Below are positions 17,343-26,211 of a DNA stretch of 64,000 nucleotides, piece by piece. Under the pieces are notes generated by a model. The model worked only from the letters and a program-made list of their open reading frames with translations, was not told the origin of the DNA and did no database searches. Position 1 is the first letter of the stretch; each line of letters starts with the position of its first letter. The DNA is from Shinella zoogloeoides (GTDB lineage Bacteria; Pseudomonadota; Alphaproteobacteria; Rhizobiales; Rhizobiaceae), in assembly GCF_033705735.1 (NCBI RefSeq), contig NZ_CP131130.1:2359001-2423000 (forward strand), given 5' to 3'. The position numbers and the translations under genes were made by a program.

Positions 17343-19166
17343 ATGGTGTCCACAGACAGTCAGACAGTCGCGTCGGAGAAATCCGCACGCCGCAACATTC
17401 GTCCGCTTGGCAGGCTTGCCCCCTATATTCGCCGGTATCGCGGCCTCGTCACGGGCGCGCTGATCGCGCTCGTCCTTGCCGCCGTCACCACGCTGGCGCT
17501 GCCGGTCGCCGTGCGCCGCATGATCGATCACGGCTTCTCCAATGCCGACACCGGCTTCATCAACACCTACTTCACGATGCTCTTCGTGCTGGCAGGCCTG
17601 CTCGCGCTGGCGAGCGCCATGCGCTACTATTTCGTCATCACGCTCGGCGAGCGCATCGTGGCGGACCTGCGCCGCGACGTCTTCGCCCATGTGACGAAGC
17701 TCTCGCCCGCCTTCTTCGACGTCAACCAGTCGGGCGAGATCGTCTCGCGCCTGACGGCCGACACGACGCAGATCAAGTCCGCCGTCGGGGCCACCGCCTC
17801 GGTCGCGCTGCGCAACCTCATCCTTTGTCTCGGCGCCATCGCGATGATGGTCTATACGAGCCCGAAGCTCTCCAGCCTCGTCCTCGCCGCCATTCCCGTC
17901 ATCGTCTTCCCGCTCGTCGCCTTCGGCCGCTCCGTGCGCCGCCGCTCGCGCGAGGCGCAGGATACGCTTGCTGCCGCCTCCGCCTATGCCGGCGAGGCCA
18001 TCGGCGCGACGCGCACCCTGCAGGCCTTCAATGCGGAAGAGGCCGCCCGCGCCCGCTTCTTCGGCAATGTCGAAAGCGCCTATGAGGCCGCCCGCTCGGC
18101 CATCCGCGCCCGCTCGCTGCTGACGGGCTTCGCCATCGCCATGATCTTCGGCTCCGTCGTCGCCGTGCTCTGGTTCGGCGCCCGCGACGTGCTCTCCGGC
18201 ACGCTGTCGGCCGGCACGCTCGGCCAGTTCCTGCTCTATGCGGTCTTCGCCGCCGGCAGCCTCGGCGCGCTCTCGGAGGTCTGGGGCGAGCTGTCGCAGG
18301 CCGCCGGCGCCGCCGAGCGCCTGACGGAACTGCTCGCCGAACAGCCGGCGATCACCGCGCCCGTCAATCCGGTCGCCCTGCCCGTCCCCGCCCGCGGCGA
18401 GCTGGCCTTCCGGGACGTCCACTTCTCCTATCCCGCCCGCCCCGGTTATCGCAGCATCAACGGCCTTTCCTTCGCCGTGAAGCCGGGCGAGACCGTCGCC
18501 GTCGTCGGCCCCTCGGGCGCCGGCAAGAGCACGATCCTCTCGCTCGTGCTGCGCTTCTACGATCCGGATTCCGGCAGCGTCCTTCTCGACGGCGTCGACC
18601 TGCGGACCGCCGATCCGGAAGAGCTGCGTCGGCGCATCGCGCTCGTGCCGCAGGACGTCACCATCTTCGCCGCGACGATCCGCGACAACATCGCCTTCGG
18701 CATGAGCGACGTCGGCGACGAGGCGATCCGCGCCGCCGCCCGCGCCGCGCAGGCCGAGGAATTCATCGAACGACTCGACAACGGCTACGACACGATGATC
18801 GGCGAACGCGGCGTGACGCTTTCGGGCGGCCAGCGCCAGCGCATCGCGATCGCCCGCGCCATCCTCAAGGACGCGCCGCTCCTGCTGCTCGACGAGGCGA
18901 CCTCCGCCCTCGACGCCGAGAGCGAGACGCTCGTCCAGAAGGCGCTCGACAGCCAGATGGGCAAGCGCACGACCATCGTCATCGCGCACCGCCTCGCCAC
19001 CGTGCTCAAGGCCGACCGTATCCTCGTCATGGAGGACGGCCACGTGGTTGAGGAAGGCACGCACCAGTCGCTCATCCGGCAGGATGGACTCTATGCCCGC
19101 CTCGCCCGCCTCCAGTTCGACCATGGCGGACAGGCATTCCTCGACGAGGAGCGCGCGGTCGGCTGA
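17343..19166 (+). CDS. ABC transporter, fused permease/ATPase (MsbA-like half-transporter)
   Basis: A 607-aa half-transporter exporting lipids, drugs or other hydrophobic compounds; the substrate is unknown. The type-IV exporter transmembrane domain covers about residues 30-320 (six hydrophobic spans). The NBD from about 355 has Walker [11 protein letters not shown]-loop LVPQDVTIF, signature LSGGQRQR, Walker [13 protein letters not shown] and H-loop IVIAHRLAT. The ATG at 17343 was chosen over an in-frame ATG 27 codons upstream because the shorter form fits the family and its N-terminal cytoplasmic segment. Divergent from rpmE; no substrate-linked neighbours. Confidence 0.94.
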   Translation: MVSTDSQTVASEKSARRNIRPLGRLAPYIRRYRGLVTGALIALVLAAVTTLALPVAVRRMIDHGFSNADTGFINTYFTMLFVLAGLLALASAMRYYFVITLGERIVADLRRDVFAHVTKLSPAFFDVNQSGEIVSRLTADTTQIKSAVGATASVALRNLILCLGAIAMMVYTSPKLSSLVLAAIPVIVFPLVAFGRSVRRRSREAQDTLAAASAYAGEAIGATRTLQAFNAEEAARARFFGNVESAYEAARSAIRARSLLTGFAIAMIFGSVVAVLWFGARDVLSGTLSAGTLGQFLLYAVFAAGSLGALSEVWGELSQAAGAAERLTELLAEQPAITAPVNPVALPVPARGELAFRDVHFSYPARPGYRSINGLSFAVKPGETVAVVGPSGAGKSTILSLVLRFYDPDSGSVLLDGVDLRTADPEELRRRIALVPQDVTIFAATIRDNIAFGMSDVGDEAIRAAARAAQAEEFIERLDNGYDTMIGERGVTLSGGQRQRIAIARAILKDAPLLLLDEATSALDAESETLVQKALDSQMGKRTTIVIAHRLATVLKADRILVMEDGHVVEEGTHQSLIRQDGLYARLARLQFDHGGQAFLDEERAVG

Positions 19167-19196
19167 CCGTGCGTTCCACCAGAGCCTTTCGACGCA

Positions 19197-19240
19197 ATTC
19201 CGGACGCAAAACCGCTGCGCACTTTTGCTGGAATTTGCTT
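19197..19240. repeat. Short rhizobial intergenic repeat
   Basis: An imperfect inverted repeat with ends AATTCC and GGAATT around GCAAAACCGCTGCGCACTTT, placed between the convergent ABC transporter and OmpA-like genes. This resembles a small repeat common in Rhizobiaceae intergenic DNA (from memory, not searched). Confidence 0.45.
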
Positions 19241-20271
19241 TATTTCTCGGTGAGTTTCAGTTCGATGCGGCGGTTGGTGGCGCGGGCGGCGGCATCGTCG
19301 CCTTCGGCGATCGGCTGGAATTCGCCGAAGCCCGCCGCAACGAGCCGGTTGGCCGGCACGCCGTTGGCGATGAGGAACTTCACCACCGAGGTCGCGCGGG
19401 CCGAGGAAAGCTCCCAGTTGTCACGATAGCGCCCGGTGCCGGAAAGCGGCACGGCGTCCGTATGACCGTCGACGCGCAGCACCCAGTTGATCTCGGAGGG
19501 GATTTCCTTCGCAAGGTCGAGCAGCGCGGCGGCGAGCTTGCGCATCTCCGCCTGCCCCGCCTCGTTGAGGTCGCTGCTGCCCGAGGGGAACAGCACCTCC
19601 GACTGGAAGACGAAGCGGTCGCCGACGATGCGGATATTCTCCCGGTCGGAGAGGATTTCCCGAAGGCGCCCGAAGAAATCGGAGCGGTAGCGGTTGAGTT
19701 CCTGCACGCGCTGCGCCAGCGCCACGTTGAGGCGGCGGCCGAGATCGGCGATCTTGGCCTGCGAGTTCTTGTCCTTCGCCTCGGAGGCCTGCAGGGCCTC
19801 CTCCACGGCGGCGATCTGGCTGCGCAGCGCCGCGATCTGCTGGTTGAGTAGCTCGATCTGGCTCATCGCCCGTGCGCTCACCTGCTTTTCGCTGTCGAGC
19901 TCGCCTTCGAGCGTCGTCACGCGGGCGCTCGCGGCGGCGGAAACGCCCGCGCCGCTGTCGAGCAGCTGCTGGAGACGCGTGCGGTCGCTTTCCGACTGGG
20001 CGAGCGAGGCCTGCAGGTTGGCGAGCGCATCCTCGAGATCCTGCTTGCCGCTCTTTTCCAGCGCCAGAAGCTGCGTCAGTTCGTTGATCTGGCTCGTCAG
20101 CCGGTTCAGCACATCGTCCTTGCCCGAAATTTCACGGCTGAGGAAAAACTGCGCCAGCACGAAGACGGTGAGCAGGAACATGATGGCAAGCAGCAGCGTC
20201 GACAGCGCATCGACGAAGCCCGGCCAGTAATCGATCGTGCGCTGGCTGCGCCGGTTGCGCCCGAGCGCCAT
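19240..20271 (-). CDS. OmpA/MotB-like peptidoglycan-binding membrane protein
   Basis: A 343-aa inner-membrane protein with one N-terminal span (about residues 22-44) preceded by D21 in FVDALSTLLL, like the ion-binding aspartate of MotB/TolR/ExbD. A long coiled coil follows (about 50-195), then a C-terminal OmpA domain that should grip peptidoglycan (VDGHTDAVPL, NWELSSARATSVV, NRRIELKL). It lies 2 bp after the stop of the MotA/ExbB-like gene on the same strand, so the pair probably forms a proton-driven 5:2-type motor in which this is the stator anchor. No flagellar, Tol or Ton genes are nearby. Function unknown. Confidence 0.85.
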   Translation of the reverse strand: MALGRNRRSQRTIDYWPGFVDALSTLLLAIMFLLTVFVLAQFFLSREISGKDDVLNRLTSQINELTQLLALEKSGKQDLEDALANLQASLAQSESDRTRLQQLLDSGAGVSAAASARVTTLEGELDSEKQVSARAMSQIELLNQQIAALRSQIAAVEEALQASEAKDKNSQAKIADLGRRLNVALAQRVQELNRYRSDFFGRLREILSDRENIRIVGDRFVFQSEVLFPSGSSDLNEAGQAEMRKLAAALLDLAKEIPSEINWVLRVDGHTDAVPLSGTGRYRDNWELSSARATSVVKFLIANGVPANRLVAAGFGEFQPIAEGDDAAARATNRRIELKLTEK

Positions 20272-20273
20272 GG

Positions 20274-21341
20274 TTATTCGCCCCCGGCCGGGTGGGCCTT
20301 TTCAGCGGCGCGCTCGGCCTTCTCGCCGCTGCGCGCGGCAAGGCGGTCGAGCGTGCGGCGCAGGGCCTTCGATTCCTCCTGCTGCGCCTCGATCCAGTCG
20401 CGCAGCATCTGCTGCTCGCTGCGCATGTTCTTGACGAGGCCCTGGATGCCTTCGGCAAGGCTTGCCATGGCGGCGGTCGAGCGGTTGCCGCCGCCGCTCT
20501 CCTGCGAGAGCTTGAGGATCTGCTCGGCGAGAGCCTGCACGTCGGCGGGAGACGTTCCCGCAAGGCCGGCGGCCGCCGGAAGCTCGGAGCCGACATCCGT
20601 CACCGAGGAGAGCCAGTTTTCCAGCTCCGTGTAGAAACGGTTCTGCGCGCGCCCGGCCTGAAGATCGAGGAAGCCGAGGATGAGCGAGGAGGAAAGGCCG
20701 AAGAGCGAGGTCGAGAAGGCCGTGCCCATGCCCGTCAGCGGCGCGGAGAGGCCCTCCTTCAGCGCGGTCAGGATATCGTTCGCCGTGCCGCCGCCGGCAT
20801 CGAGCGACTGGATGACCGAGCTGATCGAGCCGATCGTGCCGAGCAGGCCCCAGAAGGTGCCGAGCAGGCCGAGGAAGACGAGAAGGCCGATCAGGTAGCG
20901 CGACGTGTCGCGCGATTCGTCGAGGCGGGTCGCGATGGAATCGAGGATCGAGCGGAGCGTCGCCGTCGAAAGCGCCACGGAATGGTGGCGACCGATCAGC
21001 GCGCGCATCGGCGCGAGCAGGACGGGATCGCGCCCGACCTTCTCGGCGCTGCCCGCCGCGCGGAAGGAATTGAACCAGCGCACCTCCGGCCGGAGCGCCA
21101 GCACATGGTTGAACACCAGCAGCACGCCGATGAGCAGCACGCCGAGGATCAGGCCGTTGAGGCCGGGATTGGAAAGGAACGCCGTCTGCGCCTGACGGAA
21201 GAGGATCGCGGCCACGAAGCCGACGATGATGAGGAAGATCACCATCGTCCAGAAGAAGGCCATGGGGCTTGAGAGTTTGTGCGGGTAATCGTCCCCGGTC
21301 TCGGCCGAACCTCCCCAGCCCGGCAGCGCCAGCTTAGCCAT
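20274..21341 (-). CDS. MotA/TolQ/ExbB-like proton channel protein
   Basis: A 355-aa inner-membrane protein with four likely spans near residues 28-48, 61-82, 149-172 and 200-226. The third has GLLGTFWGLLGTIGSI and the fourth GMGTAFSTSLFGLSSS, the PF01618 hallmarks of proton-channel subunits. A long soluble C-terminal helical region (about 250-355) exceeds that of ExbB. It is encoded directly before the OmpA/MotB-like gene (2-bp gap) and likely assembles as its pentameric partner. It resembles the ZorA-ZorB membrane pair of Zorya defence in layout, but no helicase or nuclease partner is present. Confidence 0.85.
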   Translation of the reverse strand: MAKLALPGWGGSAETGDDYPHKLSSPMAFFWTMVIFLIIVGFVAAILFRQAQTAFLSNPGLNGLILGVLLIGVLLVFNHVLALRPEVRWFNSFRAAGSAEKVGRDPVLLAPMRALIGRHHSVALSTATLRSILDSIATRLDESRDTSRYLIGLLVFLGLLGTFWGLLGTIGSISSVIQSLDAGGGTANDILTALKEGLSAPLTGMGTAFSTSLFGLSSSLILGFLDLQAGRAQNRFYTELENWLSSVTDVGSELPAAAGLAGTSPADVQALAEQILKLSQESGGGNRSTAAMASLAEGIQGLVKNMRSEQQMLRDWIEAQQEESKALRRTLDRLAARSGEKAERAAEKAHPAGGE

Positions 21342-21451
21342 GTAGTCGCATCTCCGCTTCCTCGTCGGGGCGGAGACTAGAGGAAGATTGCGCCGAATTG
21401 AAGGGGCTAGCCCGCAACACGGCGCAGGAATGCGCCGCGCCTTTCAATCGC

Positions 21452-22252
21452 TTAGCGCGTCGGCACCGGGCGGTGCACGACCTCGCGGAGCGCCTTGTGG
21501 ATATATTCGTTGCCGGCGATGATCGTGCCGTTGTCCAGCATGGCGTTACCGCCCTCCAGATCCGTCGCATAGCCGCCGGCCTCGCGAATCAGCAGAATGC
21601 CGGCCGCGATGTCCCAGGCCGACAGGTCGCGTTCCCAGAAGCCGTCGAAGCGGCCGGCCGCGACATAGGCAAGGTCGAGCGAGGCGGAGCCGAGGCGGCG
21701 CATGCCGGCCACTTCCCCCATGACATGGCGAAGCTCGATGAGGAACTTGCCGTGGTTGCCCCGGCCGAGATGCGGCACGCCGCAGCCGATGACCGCGTCG
21801 GAAAGGTTCTTGCGCGCGGCGACGCGCAGGCGGCGATCGTTGAGGAAGGCCCCGCCGCCGCGCTCGGCGGTGAAGAGCTCGTCCGTCGCCGGGTTCAGCA
21901 CCACGGCCGCGACGATCTCGCCGTTGCGCTCGAGCGCGATGGAGATGGCGAAGCACGGAATGCCGTGCAGGAAGTTGGTCGTGCCGTCGAGCGGATCGAC
22001 GATCCAGCGATGCGCGCCGTCCGTGCCGACGATCTCCTCGGATTCCTCGCCGAGGAAGCCGTAGGTCGGCCGGGCCTTCATCAGCTCCTCGCGGATCAGC
22101 TTCTCGGCCTTGCGGTCGGCCTGCGAGACGTAGTCGCCGGGCCCCTTGAGCGAGACCTGAAGGTTCTGCACTTCGCCGAAATCGCGCGCGAGCGACTTGC
22201 CGGCCTTGAAGGCGGCCTGAACCATGACGTTGAGAAGAGCTGAACGGGCCAT
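21452..22252 (-). CDS. suhB: Inositol-1-monophosphatase family protein
   Basis: A 266-aa magnesium-dependent phosphatase. Metal and substrate motifs: GEESEE (residues 69-74), WIVDPLDGTTNFLHG (84-98), and LSAWDIAAGILL near 210-221. This fits SuhB-type inositol monophosphatase, which in many bacteria also acts in rRNA antitermination. The name is by family similarity. It starts at the ATG complementary to 22250-22252. It lies 110 bp upstream of the motor-like pair on the same strand and could share a transcript. A second family member lies at the right edge of the window. Confidence 0.88.
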   Translation of the reverse strand: MARSALLNVMVQAAFKAGKSLARDFGEVQNLQVSLKGPGDYVSQADRKAEKLIREELMKARPTYGFLGEESEEIVGTDGAHRWIVDPLDGTTNFLHGIPCFAISIALERNGEIVAAVVLNPATDELFTAERGGGAFLNDRRLRVAARKNLSDAVIGCGVPHLGRGNHGKFLIELRHVMGEVAGMRRLGSASLDLAYVAAGRFDGFWERDLSAWDIAAGILLIREAGGYATDLEGGNAMLDNGTIIAGNEYIHKALREVVHRPVPTR

Positions 22253-22431
22253 GAACTAAAGTCCTTCGGGAATGTCCGGCGCTCGGGACGGCAAAAGCCG
22301 CGGCGCGGGAAGCGCACCGGGACCGGGATGCGCCTCAAGACCACAAATCCCCCGAAGTTTCAAGCCTTAGCCGCGTGCAAGCGACGCAATGCAGGGTCTC
22401 GCGTCGTGCAACAGGGTAAACGGCAGCGGTT

Positions 22432-23565
22432 TCAGGAGCCCGAGCGGTACTTGTTCGCCGCGTCGACCGCCGCCTTCTGCTGCTGGTCGTTCAGCCCGAG
22501 ATAGAAGTCCTCCAGCGACGGATCGTTGAGCCCGGCGCGGCGTGCCAGCACGAACCATTTCGCCGCCTCCACCGGATCGGACTTGGTGCCGATGCCGTGG
22601 ATGTAGAGCTGGGCGAGCTTGCTCTGGGCGACGGCATTGCCGCCTTCGGCCGCCCGTTTCAGCCAGTTGAAGCCGGCGTCGTAATCGCGCTCGCCCGCCG
22701 TGCCATTCACCAGCCACATGCCGAGGTCGAGCTGGGCGGTGTCGAAGCCGGCGCGGGCGGCGCGCAGAAGCCATTCGCGCGCCCGCTTGCGTTTCGCCTC
22801 CGGCAGGTCGGGAATGTTGGCGTAGATCTGCGAGAGCGCATATTGCGCGTCGGCAATGCCCTGCTCGGCGGATTTCTCGTAATAGGGCAGCGCCTCGCGC
22901 AGCCCCTTCTCGCCGGGACTGTCGGCCACCAGCACCTGCGCATAGTTGAACTGCGCAGAGGGATTGCCCAGCTCGGCCGATTTCTTCATCAGCTCGTCGG
23001 CCTTCTTGCGGTCGTCCTTGGAGCGCGAGCGCTCCATCAGCAGCACGGCATATTTGAACATGCCGGTCGGGTCGCCGCCGTTCGCCGCCTGCTGGTACCA
23101 GAACATCGCCTGGTCGCGGTCCCGCTTCACGCCGAGGCCGCGGTCGAGGATTTCCGCGACGAGCGTCTGGGCGGACGGATCGCCGAGCTGCGCGCGCGGC
23201 AGGGCAAGGTCCATCGCCGTCAGGTAGCGCCCGCGCTGGAAGGCGCCGTAAGCCTCGTCGACCTTGCCGGTGAAGGGCTTTTCCGCCGGCAGGTCCGGCA
23301 GGTCCGCGCCCATGCGGTCGAGCACCGTCAGGCCGCTCGACGGCCCGTCGGCGGGCGTATCCCCGTCCGCAGGCTTGTCCGCCGGCTTTTCGAATGTGGC
23401 GGCGGGCTGCTGGGCATCCTTCGCCTTCGCATCCGCCTCGCCGGCGGTGACGGCGGGGCCTTTCTTCGCCGTTTCCGCGGCAGCGGGCACGGCCGCAAAG
23501 GCAACCGTGGCGAGAAGCGCCAGAGGCGCGATGCGGCAAGCGTGCGAGAAAACGGCCCTGATCAT
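22432..23565 (-). CDS. Secreted Sel1-type tetratricopeptide repeat protein
   Basis: A 377-aa protein with a signal peptide (first about 28 residues, ending near AAVPAAAET), a low-complexity linker, and Sel1-like repeats over about residues 130-360 (e.g. AMFWYQQAANGGDPTGMFKYA, ALPYYEKSAEQGIADAQYAL, GFNWLKRAAEGGNAVAQSKL). Sel1 proteins are periplasmic or cytoplasmic scaffolds; in rhizobia the ExoR-like members regulate exopolysaccharide, but this one lacks other evidence for that. It is co-directional with the ThiE-like gene, 9 bp downstream of its stop. Confidence 0.88.
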   Translation of the reverse strand: MIRAVFSHACRIAPLALLATVAFAAVPAAAETAKKGPAVTAGEADAKAKDAQQPAATFEKPADKPADGDTPADGPSSGLTVLDRMGADLPDLPAEKPFTGKVDEAYGAFQRGRYLTAMDLALPRAQLGDPSAQTLVAEILDRGLGVKRDRDQAMFWYQQAANGGDPTGMFKYAVLLMERSRSKDDRKKADELMKKSAELGNPSAQFNYAQVLVADSPGEKGLREALPYYEKSAEQGIADAQYALSQIYANIPDLPEAKRKRAREWLLRAARAGFDTAQLDLGMWLVNGTAGERDYDAGFNWLKRAAEGGNAVAQSKLAQLYIHGIGTKSDPVEAAKWFVLARRAGLNDPSLEDFYLGLNDQQQKAAVDAANKYRSGS

Positions 23566-23574
23566 GAGCGCCTA

Positions 23575-24228
23575 CTATTCCCCAAACCGTGGCGCTTTTT
23601 CGTCAAGCAGCGCGTTCACGGCCGCAACGACATGCGGCGCCTGCGCGGGATCGGCAAAGACCGCCTTGTCGAGCGCCACGAATTCGGCCCCGCTTTCCGC
23701 AACGGCCAGCGCCGACTGCGGATCCGTGCCGCCGAGCACGATGCAGGGAATCTCCACCATCGAGGCCCACCATTCGGCAAGCGCGAGATTCTTTGGATGG
23801 GCCTCCGGCTTGATGTCGCCGCCGATCTTGCCGAAGAAGATATAGTCCGGCTGCACCTCGCCGATCTCCAGCGCCTTGTGCCGGTCCGTGGCGTTTCCGC
23901 CGCCGACGATGAGGCGCGGGGTGAATTTCTCCACCGTCTCGCCGAGCTCTTCCAGCCCGCCCGTCACATGGATGCCGTCGGCCTTGGCCCGGCCGGCAAC
24001 GCGCGTGTCGCCGGCGAGGAGCGCGGCCGCGCCCGCCTTCTGGACGATCGATACCAGCACTTCGGCATGCTTCTGGAACTGGCCGTCGTCGAGGCCGTAT
24101 TGCGGCAGGATCACGGAAGCGACGTCACCGCCCTTCAGCGCGCCCTCCAGCATGGCGGCCCGCGCGGAAAGCTCCTCCCCCTCGGGTAGGATCAGCACAA
24201 GGCGGCAGCGGGTTTCGACGTCGGACAT
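23575..24228 (-). CDS. ThiE/TenI-like thiamine phosphate synthase family protein
   Basis: A 217-aa TIM-barrel protein with LILPEGEEL, AALLAGDTRV, KADGIHVTGG, IVGGGNATDRH, YIFFGKIGGD and IVLGGTDPQSAL in ThiE order. In true ThiE enzymes DGIH is followed by a GQ-D pyrophosphate-binding element and the later loop reads GPxFxTxTK; here both are replaced (DGIHVTGG, FFGKIGGD), so the catalytic role is doubtful. It may be a TenI-like paralogue. The gene ends 9 bp before the Sel1 gene. No other thiamine genes are near. Confidence 0.7.
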   Translation of the reverse strand: MSDVETRCRLVLILPEGEELSARAAMLEGALKGGDVASVILPQYGLDDGQFQKHAEVLVSIVQKAGAAALLAGDTRVAGRAKADGIHVTGGLEELGETVEKFTPRLIVGGGNATDRHKALEIGEVQPDYIFFGKIGGDIKPEAHPKNLALAEWWASMVEIPCIVLGGTDPQSALAVAESGAEFVALDKAVFADPAQAPHVVAAVNALLDEKAPRFGE

Positions 24229-24321
24229 GGATGGGCACTTCCCTCGGATTGAGATGTTCGGGGCTCGTCATAACAGATCAAAGCGGATAGACGGAAGGAC
24301 GAAGAGGATCAATCGCCTTCC

Positions 24322-25092
24322 ATGCCCATCGACCCCGCCATCTATTATGCCGCCATCCCCGCAGTCCTGCTCGTCGGACTCACCAAGGGCGGCATGGGCG
24401 AGGCGCTTGCCCTGATGGGCGTGCCGCTGCTGGCCATGGCCGTGCCGCCGGTGCAGGCCGCCGCCATCCTCCTGCCGATCCTCGTCGTGATGGATTGCGT
24501 GTCGCTCTATATCTGGCGCCGGCACAACGACCGCACGCTCCTGAAGATGATGCTGCCCGGCGCGCTTTTCGGCATCGCCATCGGCTGGGCGACCTCGGCC
24601 TATGTGCCGCGCGATGCGCTACGCCTCATCATCGGCCTCATCACCGTGCTTTTCGTCGCCCGCTATTTCTACAACAGCTGGCGCGCCCGGCACGGCTACG
24701 TCATCGCCGCGAAGCCGCACCGGCTGGTGCCGGCGGCCTTCCTCGGCACGCTCTCGGGCTATGGCAGCTTCGTCGCCCATGCGGGCGGCGCGCCCTTCCA
24801 GGTCTACGGACTGCCGCTGAAGCTGCCGCCGCGCGAATATACCGGCGCGGGCGTGCGCTTCTTCGCCATCCTCAATTTCATCAAGCTCGGTCCCTATTTC
24901 GCCCTCGGCCAGCTCGATACCGAGAACCTGACGATCTCCGCGACGCTCGTTCCCCTCGCCATCGCGGCGACGGCCTGCGGCGGCTTTATCGTCAAGCGCA
25001 TGAAGCCCGATGTCTTCTATCCCTTCATGTATGCCATGGCCCTCATCGCCGGCCTGAAACTCGTCTATGACGGGGCGGCCGCCTTCGTCTGA
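24322..25092 (+). CDS. Sulfite exporter TauE/SafE family permease
   Basis: A 256-aa integral membrane protein with seven or eight hydrophobic segments and the duplicated glycine-rich motifs of the family (VLLVGLTKGGMGEALALMG near residues 15-33; FLGTLSGYGSFVAHAGGAPF near 139-158). Members export sulfite, sulfoacetate or related organic anions; the substrate here is not clear. It is divergent from the ThiE-like gene and followed 62 bp later by a short ArsR-type regulator on the same strand. Confidence 0.88.
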   Translation: MPIDPAIYYAAIPAVLLVGLTKGGMGEALALMGVPLLAMAVPPVQAAAILLPILVVMDCVSLYIWRRHNDRTLLKMMLPGALFGIAIGWATSAYVPRDALRLIIGLITVLFVARYFYNSWRARHGYVIAAKPHRLVPAAFLGTLSGYGSFVAHAGGAPFQVYGLPLKLPPREYTGAGVRFFAILNFIKLGPYFALGQLDTENLTISATLVPLAIAATACGGFIVKRMKPDVFYPFMYAMALIAGLKLVYDGAAAFV

Positions 25093-25154
25093 GAGGCTTT
25101 TCGGCACTGCACAATTTGCTTGCCGGAAATGCTGCTTTGCCATAGCTTTCGGCC

Positions 25155-25415
25155 ATGGCGCACCCGGATCCCTTTGCTGCGATTGCCGATCCCAACCGCA
25201 GGTTCCTGCTGGAGGAACTCCGACGCGCGCCGCGCACGGTCAACGAACTCTCCGAAGGCCTGCCGATCAGCCGCCCCGCGGTCTCCCAGCACTTGAAGGC
25301 CCTGCTCGATTCCAACCTCGTCAGCGTGAAGGCCGAGGGCACGAAGCGCATCTACGCCATCAATGCAAAGGGCTTCGACAGGCTCAATCTCTGGCTCGAC
25401 CAGTTCTGGTCGTGA
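25155..25415 (+). CDS. ArsR-family winged-helix regulator, short form
   Basis: An 86-aa single-domain HTH protein: AIADPNRRFLLEELRRAPRT (start of the fold), NELSEGLPISRPAVSQHLKALL (recognition helix about residues 31-52), then a wing with VSVKAEGTKRIYAI. The ELCVCD-type metal site is absent, so it is of the non-metal ArsR group and shorter than usual. It follows the TauE gene and could regulate it; nothing else supports a target. Confidence 0.85.
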   Translation: MAHPDPFAAIADPNRRFLLEELRRAPRTVNELSEGLPISRPAVSQHLKALLDSNLVSVKAEGTKRIYAINAKGFDRLNLWLDQFWS

Positions 25416-25435
25416 GCCACCCGTCCCATCCTGAA

Positions 25436-25475
25436 ACAAAACGCCCCGGCGCGTCTTTCGAACGGGCCAGGGCGT
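25436..25475 (-). terminator. Probable intrinsic terminator (minus strand)
   Basis: ACGCCC (25441-25446) pairs with GGGCGT (25470-25475); read on the minus strand it is followed by TTTTGTTT. It would end transcripts from the DUF465 gene or from a short RNA in 25476-25602. Confidence 0.5.
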
Positions 25476-25602
25476 CACGACATCTGAAAATTCGTCTTTG
25501 AAGGGCGGTTTCGCGAAACGGGTTCAAACCCGGGTCTTCCCATACAGACCAGTCTCTACGCGACCCTCACTCCTTTGTAACTTTGGAAAAATCCCTGTCT
25601 TT

Positions 25603-25776
25603 TCAGTGGGTGGAAGAGCGAAGACGCTCAATCTCATCCTTGATGCGCAGCTTGCGACGCTTCAGGTCCGCAATCGCCTGGTCCTCTGCGGAGGGGCGAT
25701 TCATTGCAGCATGCAGCTCTTCCTCCAGAGCAACGTGCTTCTTTTCGAGCGTGGCCAGATGAGCCTCAATCGTCAT
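25603..25776 (-). CDS. YdcH/DUF465 family protein
   Basis: A 57-aa helical protein: MTIEAHLATLEKKHVALEEE, then IADLKRRKLRIKDEIERL, the pattern of DUF465 (YdcH), a short antiparallel coiled coil. The start is the ATG complementary to 25774-25776. It is divergent from a second DUF465 gene at 25994, giving a head-to-head pair. The function is unknown. Confidence 0.83.
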   Translation of the reverse strand: MTIEAHLATLEKKHVALEEELHAAMNRPSAEDQAIADLKRRKLRIKDEIERLRSSTH

Positions 25777-25993
25777 GTGACAGTTCCTTCCTTTTGCTTG
25801 CACCCGGTCACTTGCGTGCCGGATGATCCAGGTTGCAACAAAGTCAGTGTGCCATGTCATTTTTCATTTGTCGAAGGCGAAAACGTGGCAAGGGATAACT
25901 TCCCGTTACCAGGGCTTTCGTGGTAGGAGCAGCCTTTGTTGAGACTGGAGGAGGGCGGTCGGTCCGCCCTCTCCGCCGAGGGGAACGAATAGC

Positions 25994-26197
25994 ATGGCAG
26001 ACCAGGAACAGGCTGAATTGCGGCTTGCCGTTGCACGGCTGCGCCAGGAACACGAAGACTACGACACCGCGATCAACGCCATGATCCAGACCGGCTGCGA
26101 AGCCCTCAGAATCCAGCGGATGAAGAAGAAGAAACTGATCCTCAAGGACAAGATTTCCAAGCTGGAAGACCAGATCATTCCCGACATCATCGCCTGA
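25994..26197 (+). CDS. YdcH/DUF465 family protein
   Basis: A 67-aa coiled-coil protein with [20 protein letters not shown] and [20 protein letters not shown], typical of DUF465. A GC-rich hairpin (GAGGGCGG-TCGGT-CCGCCCTC, about 25952-25972) lies just upstream of its ribosome-binding site. purE begins 14 bp after its stop, so they are probably co-transcribed. The function is unknown. Confidence 0.83.
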   Translation: MADQEQAELRLAVARLRQEHEDYDTAINAMIQTGCEALRIQRMKKKKLILKDKISKLEDQIIPDIIA

Positions 26198-26211
26198 ACG
26201 GACGAGACGCC

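Noticed and set aside
16931..17353. A longer L31 frame starting at 17353
   Set aside because: The added 67 residues have no family support. L31 begins at [10 protein letters not shown].
19240..21341. A Zorya-type anti-phage system
   Set aside because: The membrane pair resembles ZorA/ZorB, but no ZorC, ZorD or ZorE-like gene is near. suhB and an ABC transporter flank it, and the pair looks like core genome.
25515..25535. A tRNA-like T-arm (GGGTTCAAACCC)
   Set aside because: Stem pairing fails for a canonical 5-bp stem with 7-nt loop, and no acceptor, D or anticodon arms can be built around it.
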